This document shows positions 37,631-45,773 of a stretch of DNA of 64,000 bases, piece by piece. The notes beneath the pieces were generated by a model. It ran no database searches. It was not told the origin of the DNA and worked only from the letters and a program-made list of their open reading frames with translations. Positions within the stretch are counted from its first letter, which is position 1; each line of letters begins with the position of its first letter. This DNA comes from Actinokineospora pegani (GTDB taxonomy: Bacteria > Actinomycetota > Actinomycetes > Mycobacteriales > Pseudonocardiaceae): NCBI RefSeq assembly GCF_009745975.1, contig NZ_WHOL01000063.1, positions 44,365 through 108,364 of the forward strand, in the 5' to 3' direction. The position numbers were made by a program, and so were the translations under genes.

Positions 37631-39015
37631 CACGCCTCCGCTCGGCTGAACACGGCCAACTGGGTCGGCGGGCCGTGCACGGGGTCGTCGGGCCCGATGG
37701 GCACGTGCCGCACGGTGTAGCCGCTGCGCTCGGCGACACCCCCGGCCCACTCCCGGAACTGCGCCCTGGTCCACTCGAACCGGTGGTCGTCGTGGCGCAG
37801 CGCGCCCTCGGCCAAGCCCTCGAACAGCGCGTTGTGCTCGACGTTGGGTGTGGTCACCAGGACGTGCGCGGGCCTGGCCGTGCCGAACACCGCCTGCTCC
37901 ATCGCGGGCAGCCGCCCCGGGTCGATGTGCTCGACGACCTCCACCAGCACGGCCGCGTCGTACCCGGCCAGCGTGGCGTCGCCGTAGACCAGCGACGACT
38001 GCCGCACCGCCACCCGGGACCGGACCCGGTCGGGCAGCTTGTCCACCCGCTTGGCCGCGATCCGCAGCGCGGCCGCGCTCACGTCCACCCCGACGACCTC
38101 GGTGAACGCCGGGTCCTCGGCCAGTTGCAGCAGCAGCGCGCCGCGCCCGCAGCCCAGGTCGAGCACCCGCCGCGCGCCCAGGGCCCGCAACTCATCGCGC
38201 ACCACCTGCCGCCGCACGGCGGCCAGCGGCGTGCGCTCCGCGGGGACCTCGGCTTCGTCCTGCGCGGGCGGCGGGCTGGCGTCCAGCTCGGACAGCCGGT
38301 CCAGGGCCGTGGCGACGTAGGCGTGCCGGTGGTCGAGGTAGCGGGCGCTGATCAGGTCGCGCTCCGGGTGCGCGGGCAGCCAGGAGCCCCCGGCGCGCAC
38401 CAGTTTGTCCACTTCGGACTCGTCGATCCGGTAGTGCTTCGACCCGTCCATCACCGGCAGCAGCACGTAGAGCTGCCGCAGCGCGTCGGCGAGCCGCAAC
38501 CGTCCGATGAGGACAAGGTCGAGGTAGTCGGACTCGCCCCACTCGGGGAACTCCGGGTCCAGCGGCACCGCCGCCGCCTCCACCGCCCACCCCAGCGGCG
38601 TGAACAGCCGCTCCGCCAACGCCACCCCACCCCGGCACGCGGCGGCGGGCAACGCCACCCGCAGCGGCATCGCCGCGTCAGCGACCTGCTGCCGCTGCCC
38701 GCCCCGCCCGGTCATGGCCGTGCCGAACACCTTGCCCAGCGCCACCGACAACATCGATCCCGCCGCGTACGGCCGGTCGTTGACGTAGCTGCTCAGCGTC
38801 CTGGTCTGCCGCTTGTCGCCCTTGCCCCGCGCCAACGCCACCGGGTCGACCTCGAGCAGCAGCGCCACCGTGCACTCGTCCTCGTCCGCGCGGGGGTAGA
38901 AGACGTGCGCGACGCCCACCGAGGTGTCGAACGACTGGGGGTTGTCGGGGTGCTTGAACAGCAGGTGACTCAGGTCAGTCGCAGGCGTGTGGGTGGTGGT
39001 GAGCGTCAGGAGCAC
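37630..39015 (-). CDS. hen1: 3' terminal RNA ribose 2'-O-methyltransferase Hen1
   Basis: A 461-residue bacterial Hen1. The N-terminal half (about 1-245) is the module found only in bacterial Hen1 and needed to activate the Pnkp ligase. The C-terminal half is the methyltransferase with SAM motif VLDLGCGRGALLLQL (284-298). The metal-binding residues Glu359, Glu362, His363 and His411 (EVVEHID and HDDHRFEWTR) have the same spacing as I recall for C. thermocellum Hen1. It methylates the 2'-OH at the 3' end of the break before ligation, making the repaired RNA resistant to re-cutting. It is co-translated with pnkp. Confidence 0.95.
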   Translation of the reverse strand: MLLTLTTTHTPATDLSHLLFKHPDNPQSFDTSVGVAHVFYPRADEDECTVALLLEVDPVALARGKGDKRQTRTLSSYVNDRPYAAGSMLSVALGKVFGTAMTGRGGQRQQVADAAMPLRVALPAAACRGGVALAERLFTPLGWAVEAAAVPLDPEFPEWGESDYLDLVLIGRLRLADALRQLYVLLPVMDGSKHYRIDESEVDKLVRAGGSWLPAHPERDLISARYLDHRHAYVATALDRLSELDASPPPAQDEAEVPAERTPLAAVRRQVVRDELRALGARRVLDLGCGRGALLLQLAEDPAFTEVVGVDVSAAALRIAAKRVDKLPDRVRSRVAVRQSSLVYGDATLAGYDAAVLVEVVEHIDPGRLPAMEQAVFGTARPAHVLVTTPNVEHNALFEGLAEGALRHDDHRFEWTRAQFREWAGGVAERSGYTVRHVPIGPDDPVHGPPTQLAVFSRAEA

Positions 39016-39063
39016 CGCGCAAGTCTGGCTGATCGACCGGCGCGGGGCACCCCATTTGCGCCG

Positions 39064-39918
39064 CTACCCGAGCGGGCGCCGCCACTGGAGCAGGAGCATC
39101 CCCGGGCGCCCGGCCGTCACCGCCCGCGCGGCCTCGGGGACCATCGCCGCCAAGCTCCACGGCCAGGTGTCCCACGAACCGGGGTCGGTCGTCGCGGGCC
39201 GGTGGGGCGGGCTGGGGAGGCGGGGCTCCTCGCAGCGCAGCAGTTCCAGACCCGCGCCCAGCGCCGCGCGCAGGTAGTCGCCGACCAGGTGCTCGTGGGC
39301 GGGCAGGCGCATCGGCTGCCCGCCGGGCCCGCGCACGGCCGGGATCGACCCCTTGGCCACCGCCTCGGGGTGGACGTCGGAGGTGACCAGGTGCCCGCCC
39401 GGCCGCAGCACCCTGGCGAACTCACCCAACACCGCCACCAGATCAGGCACGTGCGACAACGCCAGACCGCACACGACGAGGTCCACCTCCGCGTCCCCCA
39501 CCGGCAGCGCGGTCAACTCACCAAGCCGCTTGTCCACGGCGGGGTTGAGCGCCAACATCTCCGGCGAACTGTCCACGGCGATGACCTCGTGCCCACCCAA
39601 CAGCCTGGTCAGCCTCCCCGTCCCCGCCGCCGCGTCGAGCGCCCGCCCCGACGGCACCCCGGCAAGCACCTCCTCGACCAGCGGCGCGTCGGCGAAGGCG
39701 GCGTTCTCCTCGCCGTCGTAGGTCGCCGCCCAGGCCCGATAGCCGGTGACGGTGTCCGCCCGCTCGACCTCGACCGGCTCCAGCGGCAGGTCGAGGACAC
39801 GCCGCACCTCGTCCAACCTGGCCCGGGTGAAGGCGGCGTCGTGGTGTCCGGTGAACGCGCGGAGCAGGGCCATGCCCTCCACCGCGACCAGGTAGGCCTT
39901 GGGGTCCTCGTGGATCAC
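39064..39918 (-). CDS. Class I SAM-dependent methyltransferase
   Basis: A 284-residue protein. Residues about 95-215 form a UbiE/COQ5-like methyltransferase core: GRALDAAAGTGRLTRLLGG is motif I, EVIAVDSSPEMLAL motif II, AEVDLVVCGLALSHVPDL motif IV and RVLRPGGHLVTSDVHP motif V. The first 80 residues are a helical extension. It ends 48 bases before the hen1 start on the same strand, so it may be co-transcribed with the RNA repair genes. The GTG at 39918 lacks a clear ribosome-binding site. The substrate is unknown; a small-molecule target is as likely as RNA. Confidence 0.82.
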   Translation of the reverse strand: MIHEDPKAYLVAVEGMALLRAFTGHHDAAFTRARLDEVRRVLDLPLEPVEVERADTVTGYRAWAATYDGEENAAFADAPLVEEVLAGVPSGRALDAAAGTGRLTRLLGGHEVIAVDSSPEMLALNPAVDKRLGELTALPVGDAEVDLVVCGLALSHVPDLVAVLGEFARVLRPGGHLVTSDVHPEAVAKGSIPAVRGPGGQPMRLPAHEHLVGDYLRAALGAGLELLRCEEPRLPSPPHRPATTDPGSWDTWPWSLAAMVPEAARAVTAGRPGMLLLQWRRPLG

Positions 39919-39977
39919 GGGGGTCGACGGTAGGGGCGGGCATGTCGAGGGGGCCACCGAATTTCCGAGCCGCTGGT

Positions 39978-40682
39978 CTAGGCGTACATGACCAGCCAGA
40001 TCGCGATGTAGTGGCTCAGGGCGGCCAGCACCGTGGCGGCGTGGAAGAACTCGTGGTGGCCGAAGGCGGGCCACGGGTTGGGCCACTTCGTGGCGTAGAA
40101 GACGGCGCCCACGGTGTAGAAGAGGCCGCCCGCGAGGATCAGGACCAGGGCGGCGACGCCACCGTTGGTGAGGAGGTCTGGGAGGACGAAGATGGCCACC
40201 CAGCCCAGGGCGATGTAGATGGGGGTGCCCAGCCAGCGGGGGGCGTGCGGCCACAGGAGCTTGAGCGCGACGCCGAGGACCGCGCCGCCCCAGACGATGG
40301 CGAGGACCACGTAGCCGGTGGTCCTGGGCATGGCCAGCAGGCAGAAGGGGGTGTAGGTGCCCGCGATGAACAGGAAGATCATCGAGTGGTCGAGGCGCTT
40401 CATCCAGGTGCGCGCGCGCTCGGTCACCCACCAGCGCCGGTGGTAGAGCGCGCTGACCCCGAACAGGCCCAGCACGGTGGCGGAGTAGACCGAGGTCGCC
40501 AGGACCGCCACGCCGGAGACGGTGGCGGCGAGCGCGACCAGGCATGCCCCGGTCACCAGGGACACGATGAACGACCAGAAGTGGATCACACCGCGCATCT
40601 TGGGCTTCACGAAGCCCGGAGGCGGTCCTTTGTGGGTCGTTGACGTCACCGGCTCAAGGTTACGGGACCGTAGGTTGACCAT
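39978..40682 (-). CDS. Hemolysin III (TrhA/PAQR-like) family membrane protein
   Basis: A 234-residue protein with seven hydrophobic helices. Conserved features of the family are GVSALYHRRWW after helix 2, RLDHSMIFLFIAGTYTP in helix 3 and GHHEFFHAATVLAALSHY near the end, whose His residues probably bind zinc. Despite the name, most members are not shown to be hemolysins. A GTG 11 codons inside the frame (40649) with a TAACCT box just upstream would give a leaderless start and is an alternative. The position matches Rv1085c. Confidence 0.9.
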   Translation of the reverse strand: MVNLRSRNLEPVTSTTHKGPPPGFVKPKMRGVIHFWSFIVSLVTGACLVALAATVSGVAVLATSVYSATVLGLFGVSALYHRRWWVTERARTWMKRLDHSMIFLFIAGTYTPFCLLAMPRTTGYVVLAIVWGGAVLGVALKLLWPHAPRWLGTPIYIALGWVAIFVLPDLLTNGGVAALVLILAGGLFYTVGAVFYATKWPNPWPAFGHHEFFHAATVLAALSHYIAIWLVMYA

Positions 40683-40716
40683 CCATTTCCAGTGACCCCG
40701 GACACGCCCGAATGGG

Positions 40717-41154
40717 TTAAGACCAGCCTACGACCTCGCGGTGCTCCACGGCCAGGCACCGGTCCACGACGACGTCCAGCCCCGCCTCGCCCGCCACTCG
40801 GGCGGCCTGGTTGTTGATCACGCCCAGTTGCAGCCACAGCGCGCCCGCCCCGACCGCCACCGCCTCCCTGGCCACCTCCTCGACCTCCGACGGGCGCCGG
40901 AACACGTCGACGACGTCGAGGTGGCCGGGGACCTCGGTCAGCGACGGGTAGGCCTTGCGGCCCTCCCACTCGGTCAGGGCGGGGTTCACCGGCACCACCT
41001 CGATCCCGGCGGCGGCCAGGTACCTGGCCACGCCGTGGCTCGGCCGGTCCGGGCGGGCGCTGAGCCCGACCACCGCGACCCGCCGCGCCTCCCTGACCAG
41101 CCGCTCGATGACGCCCAGGTCCTGCCATACCGGATTGATGCCGTCGCCTCGCAT
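40717..41154 (-). CDS. CoA-binding domain protein (YccU-like)
   Basis: A 145-residue single-domain protein with a Rossmann-like CoA-binding fold: RRVAVVGLSARPDRPSHGVA (about 26-45), EVVPVNPALTEWEGRKAYPS and LQLGVINNQAARVAGEAG with the typical C-terminal DRCLAVEH. Proteins of this type are related to the CoA-binding domain of succinyl-CoA synthetase, but no partner is present. The ATG at 41154 places conserved sequence near the start; the frame extends 20 codons upstream without family similarity. It is divergent from the prenyltransferase gene by 49 bases. Confidence 0.88.
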   Translation of the reverse strand: MRGDGINPVWQDLGVIERLVREARRVAVVGLSARPDRPSHGVARYLAAAGIEVVPVNPALTEWEGRKAYPSLTEVPGHLDVVDVFRRPSEVEEVAREAVAVGAGALWLQLGVINNQAARVAGEAGLDVVVDRCLAVEHREVVGWS

Positions 41155-41203
41155 GTGCCCAGTGTGCCCCCGCGGGCCGCGGGGCGGCGTACTGTCACCG
41201 GCC

Positions 41204-41983
41204 GTGGTGAGCATTCGCAGGCGGGTCGCCGACGTGGTCTACGGCCTCTACGAGAAGCGGTTGTTCCAGCAGGCGGGCGGCAAGATCCCCCGGCACGTCG
41301 GCATCATGCTCGACGGCAACCGCCGGTGGGCGCGGGAGGCCGGGTTCACCGACGTCAACGACGGGCACCGGGTCGGGGCGCAGCGGGTCGCGGACTTCCT
41401 CGGCTGGTGCACCGACGCCGGGGTCGAGGTGGCCACGCTCTGGATGCTCTCGACCGACAACCTCAACCGGCCCGACGCCGAGCTCAGGCCGCTGCTGGAG
41501 ATCATCGGCGACGTGGTCGACGAGCTGGCCGAGCCGGACCGGCCGTGGCGGCTGCGGATCATCGGCGCGCTGGACATCCTGCCCGGGCCGACCGCCGACC
41601 GGCTGACCGCGGCGGCCACCCGCACCTCGGGCCGCTCCGGCATGGAGGTCAACATCGCTGTGGGGTACGGCGGGCGCCGGGAGATCGCCGACGCGGTGCG
41701 CAAGCTGCTGGTGCGGCACGCCGAGGCGGGCACCACGATCGAGGAGCTGGCCGAGGTCCTCGACGTCGACCACATCGCCGAGCACCTCTACACCTCCGGG
41801 CAGCCCGACCCCGACCTGGTCATCCGCACCTCGGGGGAGCAGCGGCTCTCGGGCTTCCTGCTGTGGCAGTCGGCGCACTCGGAGTTCCACTTCTGCGAGG
41901 CCTACTGGCCCGATTTCCGGCGCACCGACTTCCTGCGCGCGCTGCGCGCCTACGGCATCCGCCACCGCCGTTTCGGTAGCTGA
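41204..41983 (+). CDS. Isoprenyl transferase (short-chain Z-prenyl diphosphate synthase type)
   Basis: A cis-prenyltransferase of 259 residues. The diphosphate-binding motif is HVGIMLDGNRRWARE, followed by GHRVGAQRVADFLGW, TLWMLSTDNLNRP and the C-terminal RTSGEQRLSGFLLWQSAHSEFHF. It condenses isopentenyl diphosphate with an allylic primer. By position it corresponds to Rv1086, which makes short Z,E-farnesyl diphosphate rather than the C50 product; chain length cannot be proven from sequence. GTG codons at 41204 and 41207 are both possible. A TACTGT box about nine bases upstream and no ribosome-binding site suggest a leaderless mRNA. Confidence 0.9.
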   Translation: MVSIRRRVADVVYGLYEKRLFQQAGGKIPRHVGIMLDGNRRWAREAGFTDVNDGHRVGAQRVADFLGWCTDAGVEVATLWMLSTDNLNRPDAELRPLLEIIGDVVDELAEPDRPWRLRIIGALDILPGPTADRLTAAATRTSGRSGMEVNIAVGYGGRREIADAVRKLLVRHAEAGTTIEELAEVLDVDHIAEHLYTSGQPDPDLVIRTSGEQRLSGFLLWQSAHSEFHFCEAYWPDFRRTDFLRALRAYGIRHRRFGS

Positions 41984-42462
41984 GCAGCCGCCCGCGTCGA
42001 ACGCGGGAGACGTCGCCGCACGCTTCCGCGGTGATAAACGCTCCCCGGCTCGGACGGGTTACCCAGTGTGACGACCGGATCGGTCGGCGGAGCCGGATCA
42101 CCTGCTCATCGCGGCACGAATGGCTGGTCACCCAGCGTGGTGTGTGGACTGACCTGGGCTAACGACCGATCACGTGGCGTGCGCGTGTCCTGGCGATGAC
42201 GAAATCGAAAATCACCTGTGTGGCAGCCTGGCATCCGGTCGGTCCGCGCAGGTAGCTTCGGTCTTGTCGGGTCCTGACCACAGTGGCCCGGCCCGGGAGG
42301 CCCTGGTCGTGAGCGATTCGATCGCGAGGGGGCCGGCACCCGGCCCCCGTGGCAGGGGGGGAATGACTGCGGCCCAGCCGCAGGCATGACCGCCGTCCAC
42401 CGGGGTCTTGTGCCCGGCCCACCGAGAGTGCGGGCGCGGTGCCGCGTTCGCGAGGAGTTGCC
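41984..42462 (+). other. Long leader region upstream of the PIN-PhoH gene (479 bases)
   Basis: No convincing gene is seen. It holds a short inverted repeat CCCGCG-TCGAA-CGCGGG at 41991-42007 (weak terminator of the prenyltransferase), two similar segments with ACCCAG-GTG at about 42061 and 42128, and a strong 9-pair hairpin at 42328-42348. A 71-codon frame (42174-42389) has no family features. A structured 5' leader is possible. Confidence 0.45.
42328..42348 (+). promoter_or_regulatory. Strong hairpin upstream of the PIN-PhoH gene
   Basis: GGGGGCCGG and CCGGCCCCC form a perfect nine-pair stem with a CAC loop, 114 bases before the PIN-PhoH start. No U-tract follows. It could be part of a structured leader or a weak terminator. 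Confidence 0.4.
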
Positions 42463-43857
42463 GTGACCGCTTCGCGTTCCAGCGTTTCCTCAGGCTCGTC
42501 CCCGGCGAACAGCGCCCCGACCGAGGGAGCGCCCACCGGCTCCCCGGACCCCGCCCCAGCCAGGCGGACCTACGTCCTCGACACCTCGGTGCTCCTGTCG
42601 GACCCGTGGGCCGCCACCCGCTTCGCCGAGCACGCCGTGGTGATCCCCCTCGTGGTGATCAGCGAGCTCGAGGCCAAGCGCCACCACCCGGAGCTGGGCT
42701 GGTTCGCCCGTGAGACGCTGCGGCTGCTCGACGACCTGCGCCTGAGCCACGGCAGACTCGACAAGCCGCTGCCCGTCGGGGACCTGGGCGGCAGCCTGCA
42801 CGTCGAGCTCAACCACACCGACCCCAGCGTCCTGCCGCAGGGCTTCCGCTCCGACGGCAACGACGCGCGCATCCTGGCCTGCGCGCTCAACCTCGCCGCC
42901 GAGATCCCCGGTGTCCGCCTGGTCACCAAGGACATCCCGCTGCGGGTCAAGGCGGGCGCGGTGGGCCTCGACGCCGAGGAGTACCGGGCGGGCGAGGTCA
43001 CCCCGTCCGGCTGGACCGGCATGGCCGAGGTCGAGGCGGACCAGACCGCGATCGACACCCTGTTCGCCGAGGGCCGGATCGACCCGGTCGACCACGACCT
43101 GTCCGACGAGCTGCCCTGCAACACCGGGCTCAAGCTGATCGCCGGGTCCAGCCACGCGCTGGGCCGGGTGGTGGCCGACAAGTCGATCCAGCTCGTGCGC
43201 GGCGACCGGGAGGCCTTCGGCCTGCACGGGCGCTCCGCCGAGCAGCGCATCGCGCTGGAGCTGCTGCTCGACCCGGACATCGGCATCGTCTCGCTCGGCG
43301 GCCGCGCGGGCACCGGCAAGTCGGCGCTGGCGCTGTGCGCGGGCCTGGAGGCGGTGCTCGAGCGCGGCCTGCACAAGAAGGTCGTCGTGTTCCGCCCGAT
43401 GTACGCCGTCGGCGGCCAGGAGCTGGGCTACCTGCCCGGGTCCGAGAGCGAGAAGATGGGGCCCTGGGCGCAGGCGGTGTTCGACACCCTCGGCGCGCTG
43501 GCCGGGCAGACCGTGATCGAGGAGGTGCTGGCCCGCGGCATGCTGGAGGTGCTGCCGCTGACCCACATCCGCGGCCGGTCGCTGCACGACACCTTCGTGA
43601 TCGTCGACGAGGCGCAGTCGTTGGAGCGCAACGTGCTGCTGACCGTGCTGTCGCGGCTGGGCAGCGGCTCGCGGGTGGTGCTGACCCACGACGTGGCCCA
43701 GCGCGACAACCTGCGCGTGGGCAGGCACGACGGGGTCGCGGCGGTCATCGAGAAGCTCAAGGGCCACCCGCTGTTCGCGCACGTGACGCTGACCCGCTCC
43801 GAGCGGTCGCCGATCGCCGCGCTGGTCACCGAGATGCTCGAGGAGCACACGCCGTAA
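42463..43857 (+). CDS. phoH2: PIN-PhoH fusion protein (PhoH2-type RNase/helicase)
   Basis: A 464-residue two-domain protein. An N-terminal PIN nuclease domain (about 35-165) has the first catalytic Asp in [12 protein letters not shown], Glu in VISELEAKR and [15 protein letters not shown] with the later acidic residues. The C-terminal PhoH ATPase domain (about 250-464) has Walker [13 protein letters not shown] (near 281), Walker [15 protein letters not shown] and the sensor segment [12 protein letters not shown]. Mycobacterial PhoH2 is an RNA helicase/RNase. The GTG has GAGGAG five bases upstream. The small PhoAT antitoxin gene that overlaps mycobacterial phoH2 is not seen. Confidence 0.93.
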   Translation: MTASRSSVSSGSSPANSAPTEGAPTGSPDPAPARRTYVLDTSVLLSDPWAATRFAEHAVVIPLVVISELEAKRHHPELGWFARETLRLLDDLRLSHGRLDKPLPVGDLGGSLHVELNHTDPSVLPQGFRSDGNDARILACALNLAAEIPGVRLVTKDIPLRVKAGAVGLDAEEYRAGEVTPSGWTGMAEVEADQTAIDTLFAEGRIDPVDHDLSDELPCNTGLKLIAGSSHALGRVVADKSIQLVRGDREAFGLHGRSAEQRIALELLLDPDIGIVSLGGRAGTGKSALALCAGLEAVLERGLHKKVVVFRPMYAVGGQELGYLPGSESEKMGPWAQAVFDTLGALAGQTVIEEVLARGMLEVLPLTHIRGRSLHDTFVIVDEAQSLERNVLLTVLSRLGSGSRVVLTHDVAQRDNLRVGRHDGVAAVIEKLKGHPLFAHVTLTRSERSPIAALVTEMLEEHTP

Positions 43858-43877
43858 CCCATTCGAGACCGGCGGCG

Positions 43878-43910
43878 CGCCCCGGTCCGGCTTCGCGCCG
43901 GGCCGGGGCG
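43878..43910 (+). terminator. Hairpin terminator after the PIN-PhoH gene
   Basis: A 14-base arm (43878-43891) pairs with 43897-43910 with one G-T pair around TTCGC, followed by TTC, 20 bases after the stop. Confidence 0.75.
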
Positions 43911-44008
43911 TTCGCGTTGACACCGGGTGTGACGTGGGACAAGCTGGGCCCGCGTTATCTACTTTCGAGTAGTTGCCGGATCCCGTCATCGACGCCGTGA
44001 GAGAGACC

Positions 44009-44872
44009 ATGCCCCGACGCCTGATCGCCATCGCCGCCGCCGCCGTCGCGGCGGCGGGCTCCATCGCCGTGTCCTCGATCGGCTCGGCGAACGCCGCCGA
44101 CCCGATCAACTACGTCGCCATCGGCGACTCCTACAGCGCGGGCTCCGGCATCTCGCCGTCCGCGCCCGGCTCGCCCATGCAGTGCCTGCGCTCCGCGCTG
44201 AACTACCCGAACGTGATCGCCGAGCAGACCGGCGCCGCGCTGACCGACGTCACCTGCGGCGGGGCCACCACGGCGCACTTCACCTCGGCCCAGTACCCCG
44301 GCCTCAAGCCCCAGGTCGACGCGCTCAGCGCCGACACCGACGTGGTCACCCTGACCATCGGCGGCAACGACAGCGGCACCTTCATCCGCGCGTCGCTGAC
44401 CTGCGCCGCCGCGGGCTGGTTCGCGGGCGGCAAGGGCAGCCCCTGCAAGGACCAGAACGGCACGTCCTTCGAGGACACCGTCCGCGACACCACCTACCCG
44501 GACCTGGTGAAGGCCCTGACCGCCGTGCGCGAGAAGGCCCCGAACGCCAAGGTCGCCGTCCTGGGCTACCCGTGGATCGTCCCGGCCTCGGGGAGCTGCT
44601 TCGACGTCATCCCGCTCGCCGAGGGCGACGTCCCCTACATGCGCTCGCTGCAGACCACCCTGAACGACGCGGTCGGCCGCGCCGCGCGGGAGACCGGCGC
44701 CATCTACGTCGACCTCAACCAGCTCTCGGACGGGCACGACGTGTGCGCGCCCAGGGGCACCCGCTGGATCGAGCCGCCGATCAACGCCGAGAACTCGATC
44801 TTCGCCCACCCGAACGCGCTGGGCGAGCGCGAGATGGCCAAGGCCGCCATGGCCGCGCTCGGCATCGGCTGA
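44009..44872 (+). CDS. Secreted SGNH-family lipase/esterase
   Basis: A 287-residue exported hydrolase similar to Streptomyces extracellular lipases. A signal peptide (about 1-30, ending GSANA-AD) is followed by block I YVAIGDSYSAGSG with the nucleophile Ser, block III TIGGNDSG with Asn, and the C-terminal IFAHPNALGERE with the catalytic His. Six Cys residues (QCLRS, VTCGG, LTCAA, PCKDQ, SCFDV, VCAPR) fit three disulfides, as in the known secreted enzymes. The ATG follows GAGAGAG; a GTG four codons upstream is possible. It is closed by a U-rich terminator. Confidence 0.92.
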   Translation: MPRRLIAIAAAAVAAAGSIAVSSIGSANAADPINYVAIGDSYSAGSGISPSAPGSPMQCLRSALNYPNVIAEQTGAALTDVTCGGATTAHFTSAQYPGLKPQVDALSADTDVVTLTIGGNDSGTFIRASLTCAAAGWFAGGKGSPCKDQNGTSFEDTVRDTTYPDLVKALTAVREKAPNAKVAVLGYPWIVPASGSCFDVIPLAEGDVPYMRSLQTTLNDAVGRAARETGAIYVDLNQLSDGHDVCAPRGTRWIEPPINAENSIFAHPNALGEREMAKAAMAALGIG

Positions 44873-44888
44873 CCTTGAGCACGAATAG

Positions 44889-44920
44889 GCCCCCGGCTCA
44901 GCGATGAGCCGGGGGCTTTT
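44889..44920 (+). terminator. Intrinsic terminator with U-tract
   Basis: A perfect 12-pair stem (44889-44900 with 44905-44916) around GCGA, followed by TTTT, 16 bases after the lipase stop and 17 before the convergent ABC permease stop. Confidence 0.88.
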
Positions 44921-44936
44921 CCGCGCGCCCGGAGCC

Positions 44937-45773
44937 CTAGTCGATGGCGCGGCGCAGGAAGCCGCGGATGCCGATGGCGCCGAAGACCACGCAGGAGCCG
45001 GTGATCACGAGGAGGTTGACCCACATCGGGATGTGCGGCACGTGCGGCACCAGCTCCGCCCGCATGGCCTCGCTGACGTAGGTCAGCGGGTTGAGCGCGC
45101 ACACGACCTGGAACCAGCGCAGGTTCTCCAGGCCGAACCACGGGAACTGGGTGCTGCCGGTGAACATCAGCGGCATCAGGATGACCGCGAACAGGATGTT
45201 GATTCTGGTCGGCGGGACCGAGGTGCCGATGATCATGCCGATCGCCGCGCCCGCGAGCGAGCCGAGGACGATGATGCCGAAGACCGGCAGGTAGGCGCCC
45301 GCGGGCCAGCTCATGTCGTCCAGGATCAGGAAGCCGATCGGCACCATGATCACCGCGGCGAGGATGCCCCGGATCGCGCCGAAGAGCATCTTCTCGACCG
45401 CCACCCAGCCGATGGGGATCGGCGCGAGCAGCCGGTCCTCGATCTCGCGGGTCCAGGAGAAGTCCAGGATCAGCGGCATCGTCGTGTTCTGCAGCGCGGT
45501 CAGGAACCCGTTCAGGGCGACGACGCCGGGCAGCAGGATGGCGGTGTAGTCGTCGCCGACGTAGCCGATGCCGGTCAGCACCTTGCCGAAGATGAACAGG
45601 GTGAAGAACGGCTGGATGATCACCTGCGCCAGGAACGAGCCGAGCTCGCGGCCGGTGACGAAGGTGTCGCGCCACAGCACGGCCCGGAACGTGCGCAGCG
45701 CGGTGCCCAGCCCGACCTGCGGCGCCTCCTGCTCCGGCGCGGTCGGCGGCGTGGACGTGGTCGTGGCGGTCAT
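44937..45773 (-). CDS. ABC-2 type transporter permease (DrrB-like)
   Basis: A 278-residue inner-membrane exporter subunit with six hydrophobic helices. The family segment LNPLTYVSEAMRAEL lies before the last helix, and SWTREIEDRLLAPIPIG in the central cytoplasmic loop is typical of ABC-2 permeases of the DrrB type. The ATG overlaps the stop of the ATPase gene (ATGA), so the pair is translated together. Such pairs export drugs, lipids or polysaccharide precursors. No biosynthetic cluster is nearby to suggest a substrate. Confidence 0.92.
   Translation of the reverse strand: MTATTTSTPPTAPEQEAPQVGLGTALRTFRAVLWRDTFVTGRELGSFLAQVIIQPFFTLFIFGKVLTGIGYVGDDYTAILLPGVVALNGFLTALQNTTMPLILDFSWTREIEDRLLAPIPIGWVAVEKMLFGAIRGILAAVIMVPIGFLILDDMSWPAGAYLPVFGIIVLGSLAGAAIGMIIGTSVPPTRINILFAVILMPLMFTGSTQFPWFGLENLRWFQVVCALNPLTYVSEAMRAELVPHVPHIPMWVNLLVITGSCVVFGAIGIRGFLRRAID

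Noticed and set aside
42174-42389. 71-codon frame before the PIN-PhoH gene as a possible PhoAT antitoxin
   Set aside because: Composition is Gly/Pro/Ala-rich, it does not overlap the phoH2 start, has no ribosome-binding site I can see and crosses a strong hairpin.
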